The notes beneath the pieces were generated by a model. That model saw only the letters and a list, made by a program, of their open reading frames with translations, searched no databases and was not told where the DNA came from. Shown one piece after another: positions 6,124 through 13,689 of a DNA stretch of 19,569 bases (position 1 is its first letter; each line of letters opens with the position of its first letter). The translations under genes were made by a program, and so were the position numbers. The DNA is from an uncultured Eubacteriales bacterium (GTDB lineage: Bacteria > Bacillota > Clostridia > Christensenellales > Borkfalkiaceae), in NCBI GenBank assembly GCA_900549005.1, contig URMT01000023.1, forward strand, positions 1 through 19,569. Reading direction: 5' to 3'.

Positions 6124-6858
6124 ATGGAAGAAAATTCTGGCGGTGCGCCAAGCCCGCAAAAAGAAAACGATATTGTTGCTGACGGCGATAATCTGCCGTC
6201 GGCAGCTTCCGACGCAGGCCACACGCATTGCTCCGAAGGCGGCGGAAGGGGCGCGGTTGCCTCAGAAGGCGAAAAAAAGCGCAAAAACGGCGGCAAGGGC
6301 GATAAAAACCGCAGGGGGAAGAAGAAAAAGAAGGTACCCGTCTGGCTGAGCTGGGGGCTTACGATTCTCGTGCTTTCCTTCTTTTTGAGCGTGCTGTTCA
6401 GCTTTCTCACGGAAATTGCCGTAAACGACAGTCCAGTATACGTTTGCGTAATCGTGCTTGTCGTCCTGCTGATACTCAACGTCGGGTGCGACATTATTGC
6501 AAATGCCGTGCTATCGTGCGACGTCGACGGGTTCAACGCAATGGCTTCGCGCAAGATACGCGGAGCCAGGCGCGCGGTGATGTTCTGTAAGCACGCCGAA
6601 AAGATTGCCAGCATCTTTTCTGACGTTATAGGCGACATCTGCGGCATAATAAGCGGTTCAGCAGGAGCTGTGCTGGCAGGTTATTTTGTGTTCAACGACT
6701 CTGTGGAAGGAATGGTAATCTCTATACTCATAAGCGCGGTGATAGGCGCGCTTACGGTAGGCGGCAAGGCGTTCGGCAAGCCGATATCTTTGAAGTATAA
6801 CAGTAAGATTGCCTTCGGTTTTGCAAAGTTTACCACATTCTTCGTAAGGGAGAAGTGA
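6124..6858 (+). CDS. oapA: OLE-associated membrane protein OapA, with long polybasic N-terminal extension
   Basis: Predicted membrane partner of the OLE RNA, 244 residues. Residues 1-50 are hydrophilic and low complexity (Gly/Ser/Ala/Glu). Residues 51-70 contain 13 Lys/Arg. Four hydrophobic segments follow, at about 73-98, 104-128, 174-190 and 194-213. Between helices 2 and 3 lies the part that resembles the family: NVGCDIIANAV (119-129), FNAMASRKIRGARRAV (137-152), HAEKIASIFSDVIGDICGIISG (157-178, key motif DVIGD 167-171). Known OapA proteins are about 21 kDa with several membrane helices and a DxxxD-type motif, so this one is longer mainly through its N-terminus. The Shine-Dalgarno is weak (GCAGAG). 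Placement directly after the OLE RNA and directly before dxs matches the known arrangement. Its exact molecular function is not known for any member. Confidence 0.88.
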   Translation: MEENSGGAPSPQKENDIVADGDNLPSAASDAGHTHCSEGGGRGAVASEGEKKRKNGGKGDKNRRGKKKKKVPVWLSWGLTILVLSFFLSVLFSFLTEIAVNDSPVYVCVIVLVVLLILNVGCDIIANAVLSCDVDGFNAMASRKIRGARRAVMFCKHAEKIASIFSDVIGDICGIISGSAGAVLAGYFVFNDSVEGMVISILISAVIGALTVGGKAFGKPISLKYNSKIAFGFAKFTTFFVREK

Positions 6859-6879
6859 TTGATTTTAAAGGGAAACCAG

Positions 6880-8604
6880 ATGCTTGAAAATATTGACGGC
6901 GCAAAGCTCAAATCTATGACGATTGAGCAGCTGAGCGCGCTGTGCGAAGAGCTTCGCGAAAAAATTATCGGCTCTGTAATGGAGAACGGCGGGCACCTTT
7001 CGTCCAACCTCGGAATGGTGGAAATTACTGTTGCCCTGCATTATGTATTCAATTTTCCCGAAGATAAAGTAATTTTTGACGTCGGACATCAGTGTTACAC
7101 GCATAAAATGCTCTCAGGCAGGCTTGATAAGTTTTCTTCGCTGAGAAAGAGGGGCGGTCTTTCAGGCTTTCCCAAGCGGGAAGAGAGTGTGTACGACTGT
7201 TACAACACGGGGCACGCAGGCACTTCTGTTTCTGCGGCGCTCGGTCTTGCCAAAGCGCGCGACCTTGCGGGCAAAGATTACAACGTGATTGCCGTGATAG
7301 GCGACGGTTCGTTCAACAACGGGCTTGTTTACGAGGCTTTCAACAGCCTGCGGCCGCTGGGTACCAACATTCTCGTAATCATAAACGACAACGGTATGTC
7401 CATCTCGCCCACGGTGGGCAGTATGCACGAATACCTCGAAGCGCTTAGCGCAGACGAGGAGGAACAGTACCATAAGCACCGCAGGGCGGGCATATTTGAA
7501 AAGTTCGGGTTTGCCTACGAAGGCGTATTCGACGGCAACGACCTTGCGGCTATGATAGCAGAGCTCACAAAAATTAAAGAGATGCTCAGAACGCAGTCTG
7601 TGATACTGCACGTGCTCACGAAAAAAGGCAAGGGATACAGCTTCTGCGAAGAAAATCCCGAAGCCACGCACGGAATAGGCGTGAAGCCTGCCGCAGTTTC
7701 GGTGGAATATTCGCAGGTTCTGGGCGAAAAGTTGTGCGAACTTGCCGCAAATGACGATAAAATAGTGGCCGTCACGGCGGCTATGACGGGCAGCTTAGGG
7801 CTTTCGCCCTTCTTTGAAAAATATCCCGAAAGGGCGATTGACGTAGGTATTTGCGAAGAGCACGCAACTATTTTGTGCGCTTCGATGGCGGCCGAAGGCT
7901 ACAAGCCTTATTACGCCGTCTATTCAACTTTCTTGCAGCGCTCGTTCGACGAAATAGTGATAGATATTTGCAGTCAGAATCTGCCCGTGACCATCTGCAT
8001 AGACAGGGCTGGTATATCGGGCGCCGACGGCGAGACCCACCAGGGCGTGTTCGACCTCTCGTTTCTGTCGTTCATACCCAATCTTACGGTTGCCGTGCCG
8101 AAGGACAAAGACGAATTTGCGGCGATGCTGGAATTCAGCGCAGGTTATATGAAGCCGCTTGCCATAAGGTATCCGCGTGCCTGCACGCACTCGTTCGGGG
8201 GCGTAAGTCCCGTGAAAGAGGGTACGTGGGAGGTGCTTGAAGAAGCTGACGGCGCAGTAGCAGTGCTTGCCTGCGGCGAGCGCGCCATAGCGCGCGCATA
8301 TAATGCCGTAAAGCAGGCGGGCGCCTGCGGCAGGGTTATGATTGTAAACGCCCGCTTTATAAAGCCGCTCGACGGCAATATGCTCGAAAAATTACGCGGC
8401 AGGCACATCATCACGGTAGAGGACAATATGCTTGCGGGCGGCTTCGGCTCGCTCGTCGCCGAATACTTTGCCGACAGCGATACGAAAGTAAAGATTTTTG
8501 CCTATTCCGATAAGTTCATAGAACAGGGCGGCGTAGCCGAGCTTATGGACGATTACGGCCTGAACGTCGGCGATATGGCAGATTACATACGTAAAATTTT
8601 ATGA
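6880..8604 (+). CDS. dxs: 1-deoxy-D-xylulose-5-phosphate synthase (Dxs), short form
   Basis: Thiamine-diphosphate enzyme joining pyruvate and glyceraldehyde 3-phosphate, first step of the MEP isoprenoid pathway. From ATG 6880 the product has 574 residues, against about 620-640 usually. Motifs: GGHLSSNLG (His39), DVGHQCYTHKML, the ThDP motif GDGSFNNG (141-148) to INDNGMSIS, GICEEHA (catalytic-type Glu326), and DRAGISGADGETHQG. The segment between SISPTVG and FEKFGF is about 30-40 residues shorter than usual, which explains most of the size difference. ATG 6880 has AAAGGG at a good distance; an in-frame TTG at 6859, right after the oapA stop and behind AAGGGAG, is a possible longer start. The 3' end overlaps tlyA (ATGA). 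Confidence 0.92.
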   Translation: MLENIDGAKLKSMTIEQLSALCEELREKIIGSVMENGGHLSSNLGMVEITVALHYVFNFPEDKVIFDVGHQCYTHKMLSGRLDKFSSLRKRGGLSGFPKREESVYDCYNTGHAGTSVSAALGLAKARDLAGKDYNVIAVIGDGSFNNGLVYEAFNSLRPLGTNILVIINDNGMSISPTVGSMHEYLEALSADEEEQYHKHRRAGIFEKFGFAYEGVFDGNDLAAMIAELTKIKEMLRTQSVILHVLTKKGKGYSFCEENPEATHGIGVKPAAVSVEYSQVLGEKLCELAANDDKIVAVTAAMTGSLGLSPFFEKYPERAIDVGICEEHATILCASMAAEGYKPYYAVYSTFLQRSFDEIVIDICSQNLPVTICIDRAGISGADGETHQGVFDLSFLSFIPNLTVAVPKDKDEFAAMLEFSAGYMKPLAIRYPRACTHSFGGVSPVKEGTWEVLEEADGAVAVLACGERAIARAYNAVKQAGACGRVMIVNARFIKPLDGNMLEKLRGRHIITVEDNMLAGGFGSLVAEYFADSDTKVKIFAYSDKFIEQGGVAELMDDYGLNVGDMADYIRKIL

Positions 8605-9359
8605 GACTTGATAAGTACCTTTCCGAAAAATTCGGTTCGCGCAGCAAGGCGGCCGCCGCGATAGAGAGGGGAGTTGTAAAGGTAAACGGCATCGTGCGCG
8701 CGCCTTCGTATGAAGTTAAGGAAAGCGACAACGTTGAAATCAGCGCCGAAGAAATATCCTTCGTTTCGGCGGGAGGCTACAAGCTCTATAAGGCGCTTTG
8801 CGACTTCAATTTCAGCGTGCAGGGCAAAGTGTTTGCCGATATCGGTGCAAGCACGGGCGGCTTTACAGACTGCCTTTTAAAGCAGGGCGCAAAGAAGGTG
8901 TATTGCATTGATGTGGGCGAAAGCCAGCTCGATAAGAGTCTGCTCGATAAAAATATCGTGGTTATCGATAATTTCAACGCCCGCGCGATAAACCGTCAGA
9001 TGTTTGAAGAAGAGCTCGACGGAGTGACGATTGATGTAAGTTTTATTTCGCTTACATACTTGTTGAAGGCTGTTAGCGAAGTACTATGTCAGGCAAAATA
9101 TGTGCTTGCGCTTATAAAACCGCAGTTTGAGTGCGAAAGCAGAAGCGTTGGCAAAAACGGAATAGTGCGCGGCGCGGAAAAGCATAAAAAGATTATAGGT
9201 AAAATTTATGATTTTGCCGCGGGGTGCGGGCTTCGTCCGCTTAAAATAACTACGGCTCCCGAAGTTAAGGGCAAAAATATCGAGTATGTGATTTTGCTTG
9301 AAAAGAGCCTTGCCGCACCCGAACCGTTAGAAAAACTTATAAAAGGCGTAAAACTGTAA
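8601..9359 (+). CDS. tlyA: TlyA family rRNA 2'-O-methyltransferase / hemolysin-like protein
   Basis: Predicted SAM-dependent ribose methyltransferase of the TlyA family, 252 residues. In characterised members the substrates are 16S and/or 23S rRNA; the Firmicute orthologue is YqxC. An N-terminal S4 RNA-binding domain (MRLDKYLSEKFGSRSKAAAAI, key residues RLDKYL...SR.KA, through VKVNG) is followed by an FtsJ/RrmJ-type fold: DIGASTGGFTDCLL (80-93, SAM binding), VYCIDVGESQL, TIDVSFISL and LALIKPQFE. The Lys61/Lys64, Asp145, Lys173, Glu177 positions are candidates for the K-D-K-E set. ATG 8601 overlaps the dxs stop; there is no Shine-Dalgarno, so translation is probably coupled. A terminator follows at 9368-9395. 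Confidence 0.93.
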   Translation: MRLDKYLSEKFGSRSKAAAAIERGVVKVNGIVRAPSYEVKESDNVEISAEEISFVSAGGYKLYKALCDFNFSVQGKVFADIGASTGGFTDCLLKQGAKKVYCIDVGESQLDKSLLDKNIVVIDNFNARAINRQMFEEELDGVTIDVSFISLTYLLKAVSEVLCQAKYVLALIKPQFECESRSVGKNGIVRGAEKHKKIIGKIYDFAAGCGLRPLKITTAPEVKGKNIEYVILLEKSLAAPEPLEKLIKGVKL

Positions 9360-9367
9360 ATTCTTTC

Positions 9368-9395
9368 AAGCGGCGCATAAATTTGCGCCGCTTTT
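9368..9395 (+). terminator. Intrinsic terminator after tlyA
   Basis: Stem AAGCGGCGCA (9368-9377) with TGCGCCGCTT (9384-9393), 6-base loop, followed by TTTT and an A/T-rich stretch. It ends the oapA-dxs-tlyA transcript just before the nadK promoter. Confidence 0.8.
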
Positions 9396-9410
9396 AAAAT
9401 TTCGCATTAA

Positions 9411-9446
9411 AAAGGCTAAAATTTTTAAAAATTCAGCCTTCTTTAT
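9411..9446. terminator. Second hairpin between tlyA and nadK, possible back-up terminator
   Basis: AAGGCT (9412-9417) pairs with AGCCTT (9435-9440). The A/T-only interior (about 9420-9433) is itself self-complementary, and a T-rich stretch follows. Together with the preceding hairpin this insulates nadK. It may act on either strand. Confidence 0.5.
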
Positions 9447-9474
9447 TGCATATTTGCATAAAATGCTGTATAAT
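9446..9474 (+). promoter_or_regulatory. Sigma-A-type promoter of nadK-argR
   Basis: TTGCAT (9446-9451), a 17-base spacer and a perfect TATAAT (9469-9474). Transcription would be expected to start near 9481, only about 0-5 bases before the nadK ATG at 9485, which implies a leaderless or nearly leaderless messenger. Confidence 0.75.
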
Positions 9475-9484
9475 GTATTCTGTT

Positions 9485-10297
9485 ATGAAAGTGGGGATAT
9501 ATTTCAACAAAAAGTATTTGCCGGGTTATCTTGAAACCGTGCAAAGAATTACAGAGCGGCTGGGCGCTTCGGGCATTGAATGCGCGGCCGTCTGCTCTCC
9601 CGAAGACCTCGACGGCACAGATGTCCTGATGGTTCTTGGCGGTGACGGCACCATTTTAACTGTTGCTGCCTACTGCGCGCGCCGAGGCATAAAGATAATG
9701 GGCATAAATTACGGGCATATCGGTTTTCTTGCAGAATTCGAGCAGGAGAAGCTCGACGAGGCGATAGAACTTCTGTGCAGCGGCGATTACAGCACCGAAA
9801 AGCGCGGTATGCTTTCGGTCGAAATCGGCGGCAGGTCTTTTATCGCCCTGAACGACCTGGTTATAGAGCGCAGCACCTACGGGCAGAAATACAGCAACAC
9901 CATAAGCCTTTCGGCGTATATAGACGGTTCGCTCGTCGATAATTATCTTTCAGACGGCATTATCGTGAGCACGCCCACCGGCTCGACGGCCTATTCGCTG
10001 GCGGCAGGCGGCTCTGTGCTTACGCCTGATATAGACGCATTCATACTCACGCCGCTGTGCGCGCATTCACTTCATTCCCGCCCGATAGTCTATTCAGACA
10101 AGTCGGAACTCCGTATTTTGTACGAAAAGGAAAACACTGCGGTAAACGTTTCGGTAGACGGCATAATTGTGGGTGAGTTTGAGGGCGCGGTAGAGGCAAA
10201 AATTACCAAATCTCAGTATTTTACCGAATTCATAACTTCGGATAAAGTAAATTTCTTTGATAAATTGCTGTCTAAACTCAGCAAATGGAGCAGATAA
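9485..10297 (+). CDS. nadK: NAD kinase (NadK/PpnK)
   Basis: ATP- or polyphosphate-dependent NAD kinase making NADP, cytoplasmic, 270 residues. Motifs: LMVLGGDGTIL (GGDG 52-55), GINYGHIGFLAEF, ALNDLVIERS (family usually NE/ND here), and SDGIIVSTPTGSTAYSLAAGG, plus LTPLCAHSLHSRP. ATG 9485 starts the conserved MKVGIYFNK. The frame stays open upstream, but this is the promoter. No Shine-Dalgarno is present, in agreement with a leaderless transcript (see promoter entry). A GTG two codons downstream is an alternative. argR follows with no gap. nadK between tlyA and argR is a common clostridial arrangement. Confidence 0.95.
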   Translation: MKVGIYFNKKYLPGYLETVQRITERLGASGIECAAVCSPEDLDGTDVLMVLGGDGTILTVAAYCARRGIKIMGINYGHIGFLAEFEQEKLDEAIELLCSGDYSTEKRGMLSVEIGGRSFIALNDLVIERSTYGQKYSNTISLSAYIDGSLVDNYLSDGIIVSTPTGSTAYSLAAGGSVLTPDIDAFILTPLCAHSLHSRPIVYSDKSELRILYEKENTAVNVSVDGIIVGEFEGAVEAKITKSQYFTEFITSDKVNFFDKLLSKLSKWSR

Positions 10298-10750
10298 GTG
10301 TACAGAAACGCAAGGCAAGCCAAAATACTCGAAATCATAGGAAGGTCAGAGATTGAGACGCAGGAAGAGTTGTGCGCTGAGCTGAACAAGCTCAATTTCA
10401 ACGTAACGCAGGCAACGGTTTCGCGCGACATCAAGGACCTAAGGCTCTACAAGGTGGCAGGCTCTGTAAAAAAATATAAGTACGCCTGCCTCGACGGCGA
10501 AAAGGCAGAACTCAGTCCGCGAATGCTCAATCTTTTCAGAGAGTGCGTGCTGAGCATAAACTACGCCAACAACCTCATTGTAATAAAGACTATGCGCGGC
10601 AACGGCCAGGGCGGCGGCTCGTTCGTCGATTCCCTTCAAATAGACGAACTAATCGGCAGCGTGGCGGGCGACGACACCGTTCTGGTCATCGTAGACAGCA
10701 ACGAGCACACGCCGATGGTTGCCGATAAACTCAAAGAATATCTGTTGTAA
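10298..10750 (+). CDS. argR: Arginine repressor ArgR/AhrC
   Basis: Hexameric arginine-responsive transcription regulator, 150 residues, typical length. The N-terminal winged helix-turn-helix contains RQAKILEIIGRSEIETQEEL and the recognition helix VTQATVSRDIKDLRLYKV. The C-terminal oligomerisation and arginine-binding domain contains GNGQGGGSFVDSLQIDELIG (Asp at the usual ligand position) and GSVAGDDTVLVIV. It starts with GTG 10298 immediately after the nadK stop; GGAG (10287-10290) is well spaced. It lies directly before recN, as in Bacillus (ahrC-recN). I saw no convincing ARG box in the immediate surroundings. Confidence 0.95.
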   Translation: MYRNARQAKILEIIGRSEIETQEELCAELNKLNFNVTQATVSRDIKDLRLYKVAGSVKKYKYACLDGEKAELSPRMLNLFRECVLSINYANNLIVIKTMRGNGQGGGSFVDSLQIDELIGSVAGDDTVLVIVDSNEHTPMVADKLKEYLL

Positions 10751-10761
10751 AAACAGTTTTT
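10742..10761 (+). terminator. Weak terminator-like hairpin over the argR stop codon
   Basis: CTGTT (10742-10746) pairs with AACAG (10752-10756), 5-base loop, then TTTTT (10757-10761). The stop codon of argR (10748-10750) is in the loop. The stem is short and A/T-rich, so efficiency is doubtful; partial attenuation between argR and recN is possible. Confidence 0.4.
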
Positions 10762-10768
10762 GCGTATT

Positions 10769-12439
10769 ATGCTTGAAAGACTGGCTATTAAAAATATTGC
10801 GCTGATAGACAGCGCCGATATAGAGTTCGGAGCAAACCTCAACATTCTCTCCGGCGAAACGGGTTCGGGCAAGTCGGTGATTTTGGACTCGCTCAATTTT
10901 GTGTTGGGAAGCAAGGCCGATAAAAATATGATTCGCTACGGTGCGCAGGAAGCAGTCGTGCGCGGCGAATTTAGCGTAGAACGCGATTCTTCCGCGGCTA
11001 AGGCGCTCGAAGAGTTAGACATAGATTGCGACGGCCTGATAGTTATAACGCGCAGGTACACCGCTGAGGGAAAGGGTAGCATAAAGATTAACGGCAACAA
11101 TGTGACCGCAGGTATGCTTAAAAGCGTATCGCAGCATTTGGTTGACGTGTACGGCCAGAGCGAGCACTTTGCGCTTTTAAGCGAGGGCAATCAGCTTTCC
11201 GTCATCGACGGACTGTGCGGTGCCTCGCATATAAAACAGGAACTTTCGGAACTTATCGCTGATAAGCGCGATTGCAAAAATAAACTCAAACAACTCGGCG
11301 GAGATTCGGCCGAGCGCGCGCGCAGGCTCGACCTTCTTTCCTATCAGATAAAGGAAATCGACGCCGCTGAACTTGCGGCAGACGAAGAGGACGAGCTGAT
11401 TGCCAAGCGCAGGATAATAGATAATACCGAACGCATAGCCTCGGCGATAGGCGGAGCGCTTGCCGCGCTCGGCGACGAGGGCGGCTGCTCGGACGCAGTA
11501 TCTTCTGCGCGCAGACTGATGGCGGGAATATCCGAGTTCGGTGAAGATTATTCTGCTGCGGCAGACAGGTTAGAGGCGCTTTCGGCAGAAATGCAGGACC
11601 TTACCGATACGCTCTCTGATATGGCCGACGGCCTTGAATTTGATGAGGCAGAGGCAAGGCGCGTGGAGGACAGGCTCGACCTTATACGCAGTCTTAAAAA
11701 GAAGTACGGCGCGACGGTGGAAGAAGTGCTCAGATTCCGCGAAAAGGCGGGCGCGGAGTACGACTTGCTCTCCGACAGCGAGAGCGTGGCCGAAGAACTT
11801 ACACAAAAGATTGCGTCGCTCGACGACAAGATTTATGCGCTCTGCAAAGAACTTACTTCTATGCGCAAAAAGGCTGCGGAAAAGTTCTGTAAAGATGTGG
11901 TTGCCGAGCTGAAAAGCCTGAACATATCGGGAGCACGCTTTGAAGTAGCCTTTGCGCCTTACGGCAGGGATACGGCCAAACTCTCGTCGGCAGACGGGTC
12001 TGATAAGGTTGAGTATATGTTTTCTGCCAACGCGGGCGAACCGTTAAGGCCGCTCAGTAAGGTAATTAGCGGCGGCGAACTGAGCAGATTTATGCTCGCG
12101 ATAAAGACCTGCCTTAAAGACCTGAACGGAATCTCTACATATGTATTTGACGAAATCGACGCGGGAATAAGCGGCGTCACGGCGAAAAGCGTGGCTGAAA
12201 AATTTGTGGCGATAGCCAAAAATACGCAGGTTATCGCCGTGTCGCACCTGCCGCAGATATGTGCCGCGGGCGATAAAAACTTCCTTATATCCAAATCCGA
12301 GCACGACGGCGTTACGACTACGAGCGTGCGTGAGATAGACGGCGACGGTAAGATAGAGGAAATAATACGCCTTACAGGCGGCGGTAATACCGAGGCCGCG
12401 CGCAGGCACGCTGCGGAACTTATCGCGCAATATAAATAA
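10769..12439 (+). CDS. recN: DNA repair protein RecN
   Basis: SMC-like ATPase acting in double-strand break repair, 556 residues, full length. Seen: N-terminal LERLAIKNIALIDSADIEF and Walker A GETGSGKS (29-36). A long helical coiled-coil region follows, rich in Ala/Glu/Leu/Arg (about residues 150-350). Then come the ABC signature region VISGGELSRFMLAIK, Walker B STYVFDEIDAGISG, the switch His region VIAVSHLPQICA, and RLTGGG near the end. I prefer ATG 10769 to the in-frame TTG at 10760 because the latter lies in the T-run of the preceding hairpin. No Shine-Dalgarno is apparent. A very stable hairpin (12472-12501) follows. Confidence 0.95.
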   Translation: MLERLAIKNIALIDSADIEFGANLNILSGETGSGKSVILDSLNFVLGSKADKNMIRYGAQEAVVRGEFSVERDSSAAKALEELDIDCDGLIVITRRYTAEGKGSIKINGNNVTAGMLKSVSQHLVDVYGQSEHFALLSEGNQLSVIDGLCGASHIKQELSELIADKRDCKNKLKQLGGDSAERARRLDLLSYQIKEIDAAELAADEEDELIAKRRIIDNTERIASAIGGALAALGDEGGCSDAVSSARRLMAGISEFGEDYSAAADRLEALSAEMQDLTDTLSDMADGLEFDEAEARRVEDRLDLIRSLKKKYGATVEEVLRFREKAGAEYDLLSDSESVAEELTQKIASLDDKIYALCKELTSMRKKAAEKFCKDVVAELKSLNISGARFEVAFAPYGRDTAKLSSADGSDKVEYMFSANAGEPLRPLSKVISGGELSRFMLAIKTCLKDLNGISTYVFDEIDAGISGVTAKSVAEKFVAIAKNTQVIAVSHLPQICAAGDKNFLISKSEHDGVTTTSVREIDGDGKIEEIIRLTGGGNTEAARRHAAELIAQYK

Positions 12440-12471
12440 TTTTATGATATTTGAAAAAATTCAATGTTTTT

Positions 12472-12505
12472 GCGGCGGGCGCTTTAAAAAGCGCCCGCCG
12501 CTTAT
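12472..12505 (+). terminator. Very stable hairpin terminator after recN
   Basis: GCGGCGGGCGC (12472-12482) pairs perfectly with GCGCCCGCCGC (12491-12501), extended by TT/AA at the loop. The following T stretch is broken (TTATATTTATT). A T-run before it and an A-rich stretch upstream suggest it may also act on the minus strand. The remaining ~145 bases up to spoIVB show no gene I can support. Confidence 0.75.
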
Positions 12506-12649
12506 ATTTATTGCAAAGAGCGCAATAAAGCAAATACGTTTTTTGCTGTTTTCAAGCCTTTGCAAATCGGAAAAATTTATTTTCTCTCGCCGCGGCTTCA
12601 AGCCGTATTTTGAGCGCATAGAAAGGCAAAAGCCGCGCAAAATAGTTTT

Positions 12650-13666
12650 ATGGCGAGCAGAAAAAAAGGTTTATTAAGGCTTATAATTATAATAATTGCC
12701 GTACTGTGCTTTTTTTGTACGGCGACGGGTGCCGCACAGGCGCAGACGGCGCAGCTCTACCTTGGCGGGTTTCCCGCAGGGTTCGTGTTGAACACGACTA
12801 CCGTCGAGGTCGTCGGAATGTGCGACGTAATGACGGAGAGCGGTTTGCAGTCGCCCGCGCGTGACGGCGGGTTAAAGACGGGCGACGTTATAAAGAGCAT
12901 TAACGGCGAAGAGGTGACGTCTGCCGAAGAGGTAACCGAACTTCTTTCCAAAGACATCAGGCGCGCGGAAATAAAAGTTCTGAGAGACGGCGAGGAGGTA
13001 AGTCTTACCGTAATTCCCGTAAAAGACGTTACTACGGGCAAACCAAGGGTAGGCGTGCTCGTGCGCGACAGTCTAAGCGGTGTTGGGACTGTTACTTATA
13101 TAAACGGAACAGACGGCACTTTTGCCTCGCTCGGCCATCCTGTGACCGATACTGCGGGAAACACTACCAAAATTAACGGCGGCACGCTGTACGGCTGTAT
13201 AATTTACGACGTCAAGCGCGGCGTGCGCGGCAATCCCGGCGAGCTTAAAGGCGCGTTCCAGAACTCAAAAAGTATAGGCGTTGCGGCGCTCAACTGTGAC
13301 TGCGGCGTGTTCGGCAACCTTGAAAAGAATTACGATTACAGTTCGCTTACCCCCGTGCAGGCGGGCAAGATAGAGGACGTGACGCCGGGTAAGGCGGTAA
13401 TTTATTCCACGGTGTCTTCAAATAAAACAGAATGTTATGAAATTTCGATTGTAAAGGTAGATAAAAATGCAAAGGATAACCGCAATTTCGTTATAAAAAT
13501 AGAAGATGAAGACCTGATAGAAAAGACGGGCGGAATAGTGCAGGGAATGAGCGGAAGCCCCATAGTACAGAACGGCAAGCTGGTCGGTGCTGTGACGCAC
13601 GTATTTATCAACGACCCTACGCGCGGATTCGGCATCTCTATCGAAAATATGTTGAAGTCTTACTGA
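12650..13666 (+). CDS. spoIVB: SpoIVB serine peptidase (S55 family), sigma-K checkpoint
   Basis: Secreted or membrane-tethered serine protease. In Bacillus it is made in the forespore and cleaves SpoIVFA, which allows pro-sigma-K processing. The product has 338 residues (Bacillus about 426). A basic start plus hydrophobic helix (about 10-30, ending AQAQTA) is a signal/anchor. A PDZ domain follows (about 45-125, with GLKTGDVIKSINGEEV). The S55 peptidase domain has FASLGHPVTD (His163) and GIVQGMSGSPIVQNGK (Ser301), then VGAVTHVFINDPTRGFGI. ATG 12650 lacks a good Shine-Dalgarno. GCATA (12616-12620) and CAAAATA (12638-12644) with a 17-base spacer weakly resemble a forespore sigma promoter, but the implied start would be at the ATG, so I do not list it. 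spo0A, the usual next gene, is not here. Confidence 0.94.
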   Translation: MASRKKGLLRLIIIIIAVLCFFCTATGAAQAQTAQLYLGGFPAGFVLNTTTVEVVGMCDVMTESGLQSPARDGGLKTGDVIKSINGEEVTSAEEVTELLSKDIRRAEIKVLRDGEEVSLTVIPVKDVTTGKPRVGVLVRDSLSGVGTVTYINGTDGTFASLGHPVTDTAGNTTKINGGTLYGCIIYDVKRGVRGNPGELKGAFQNSKSIGVAALNCDCGVFGNLEKNYDYSSLTPVQAGKIEDVTPGKAVIYSTVSSNKTECYEISIVKVDKNAKDNRNFVIKIEDEDLIEKTGGIVQGMSGSPIVQNGKLVGAVTHVFINDPTRGFGISIENMLKSY

Positions 13667-13689
13667 TTTATTTGTTTTACTTTATAAAG

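Noticed and set aside
12616..12644. Forespore sigma (F/G) promoter for spoIVB
   Set aside because: GCATA and CAAAATA with a 17-base spacer are only a partial match, and the implied start falls on the ATG; too weak to list.
12444..12677. 77-codon open frame between recN and spoIVB
   Set aside because: It runs through the very stable recN terminator, has no ribosome binding site, and overlaps the spoIVB start in another frame.
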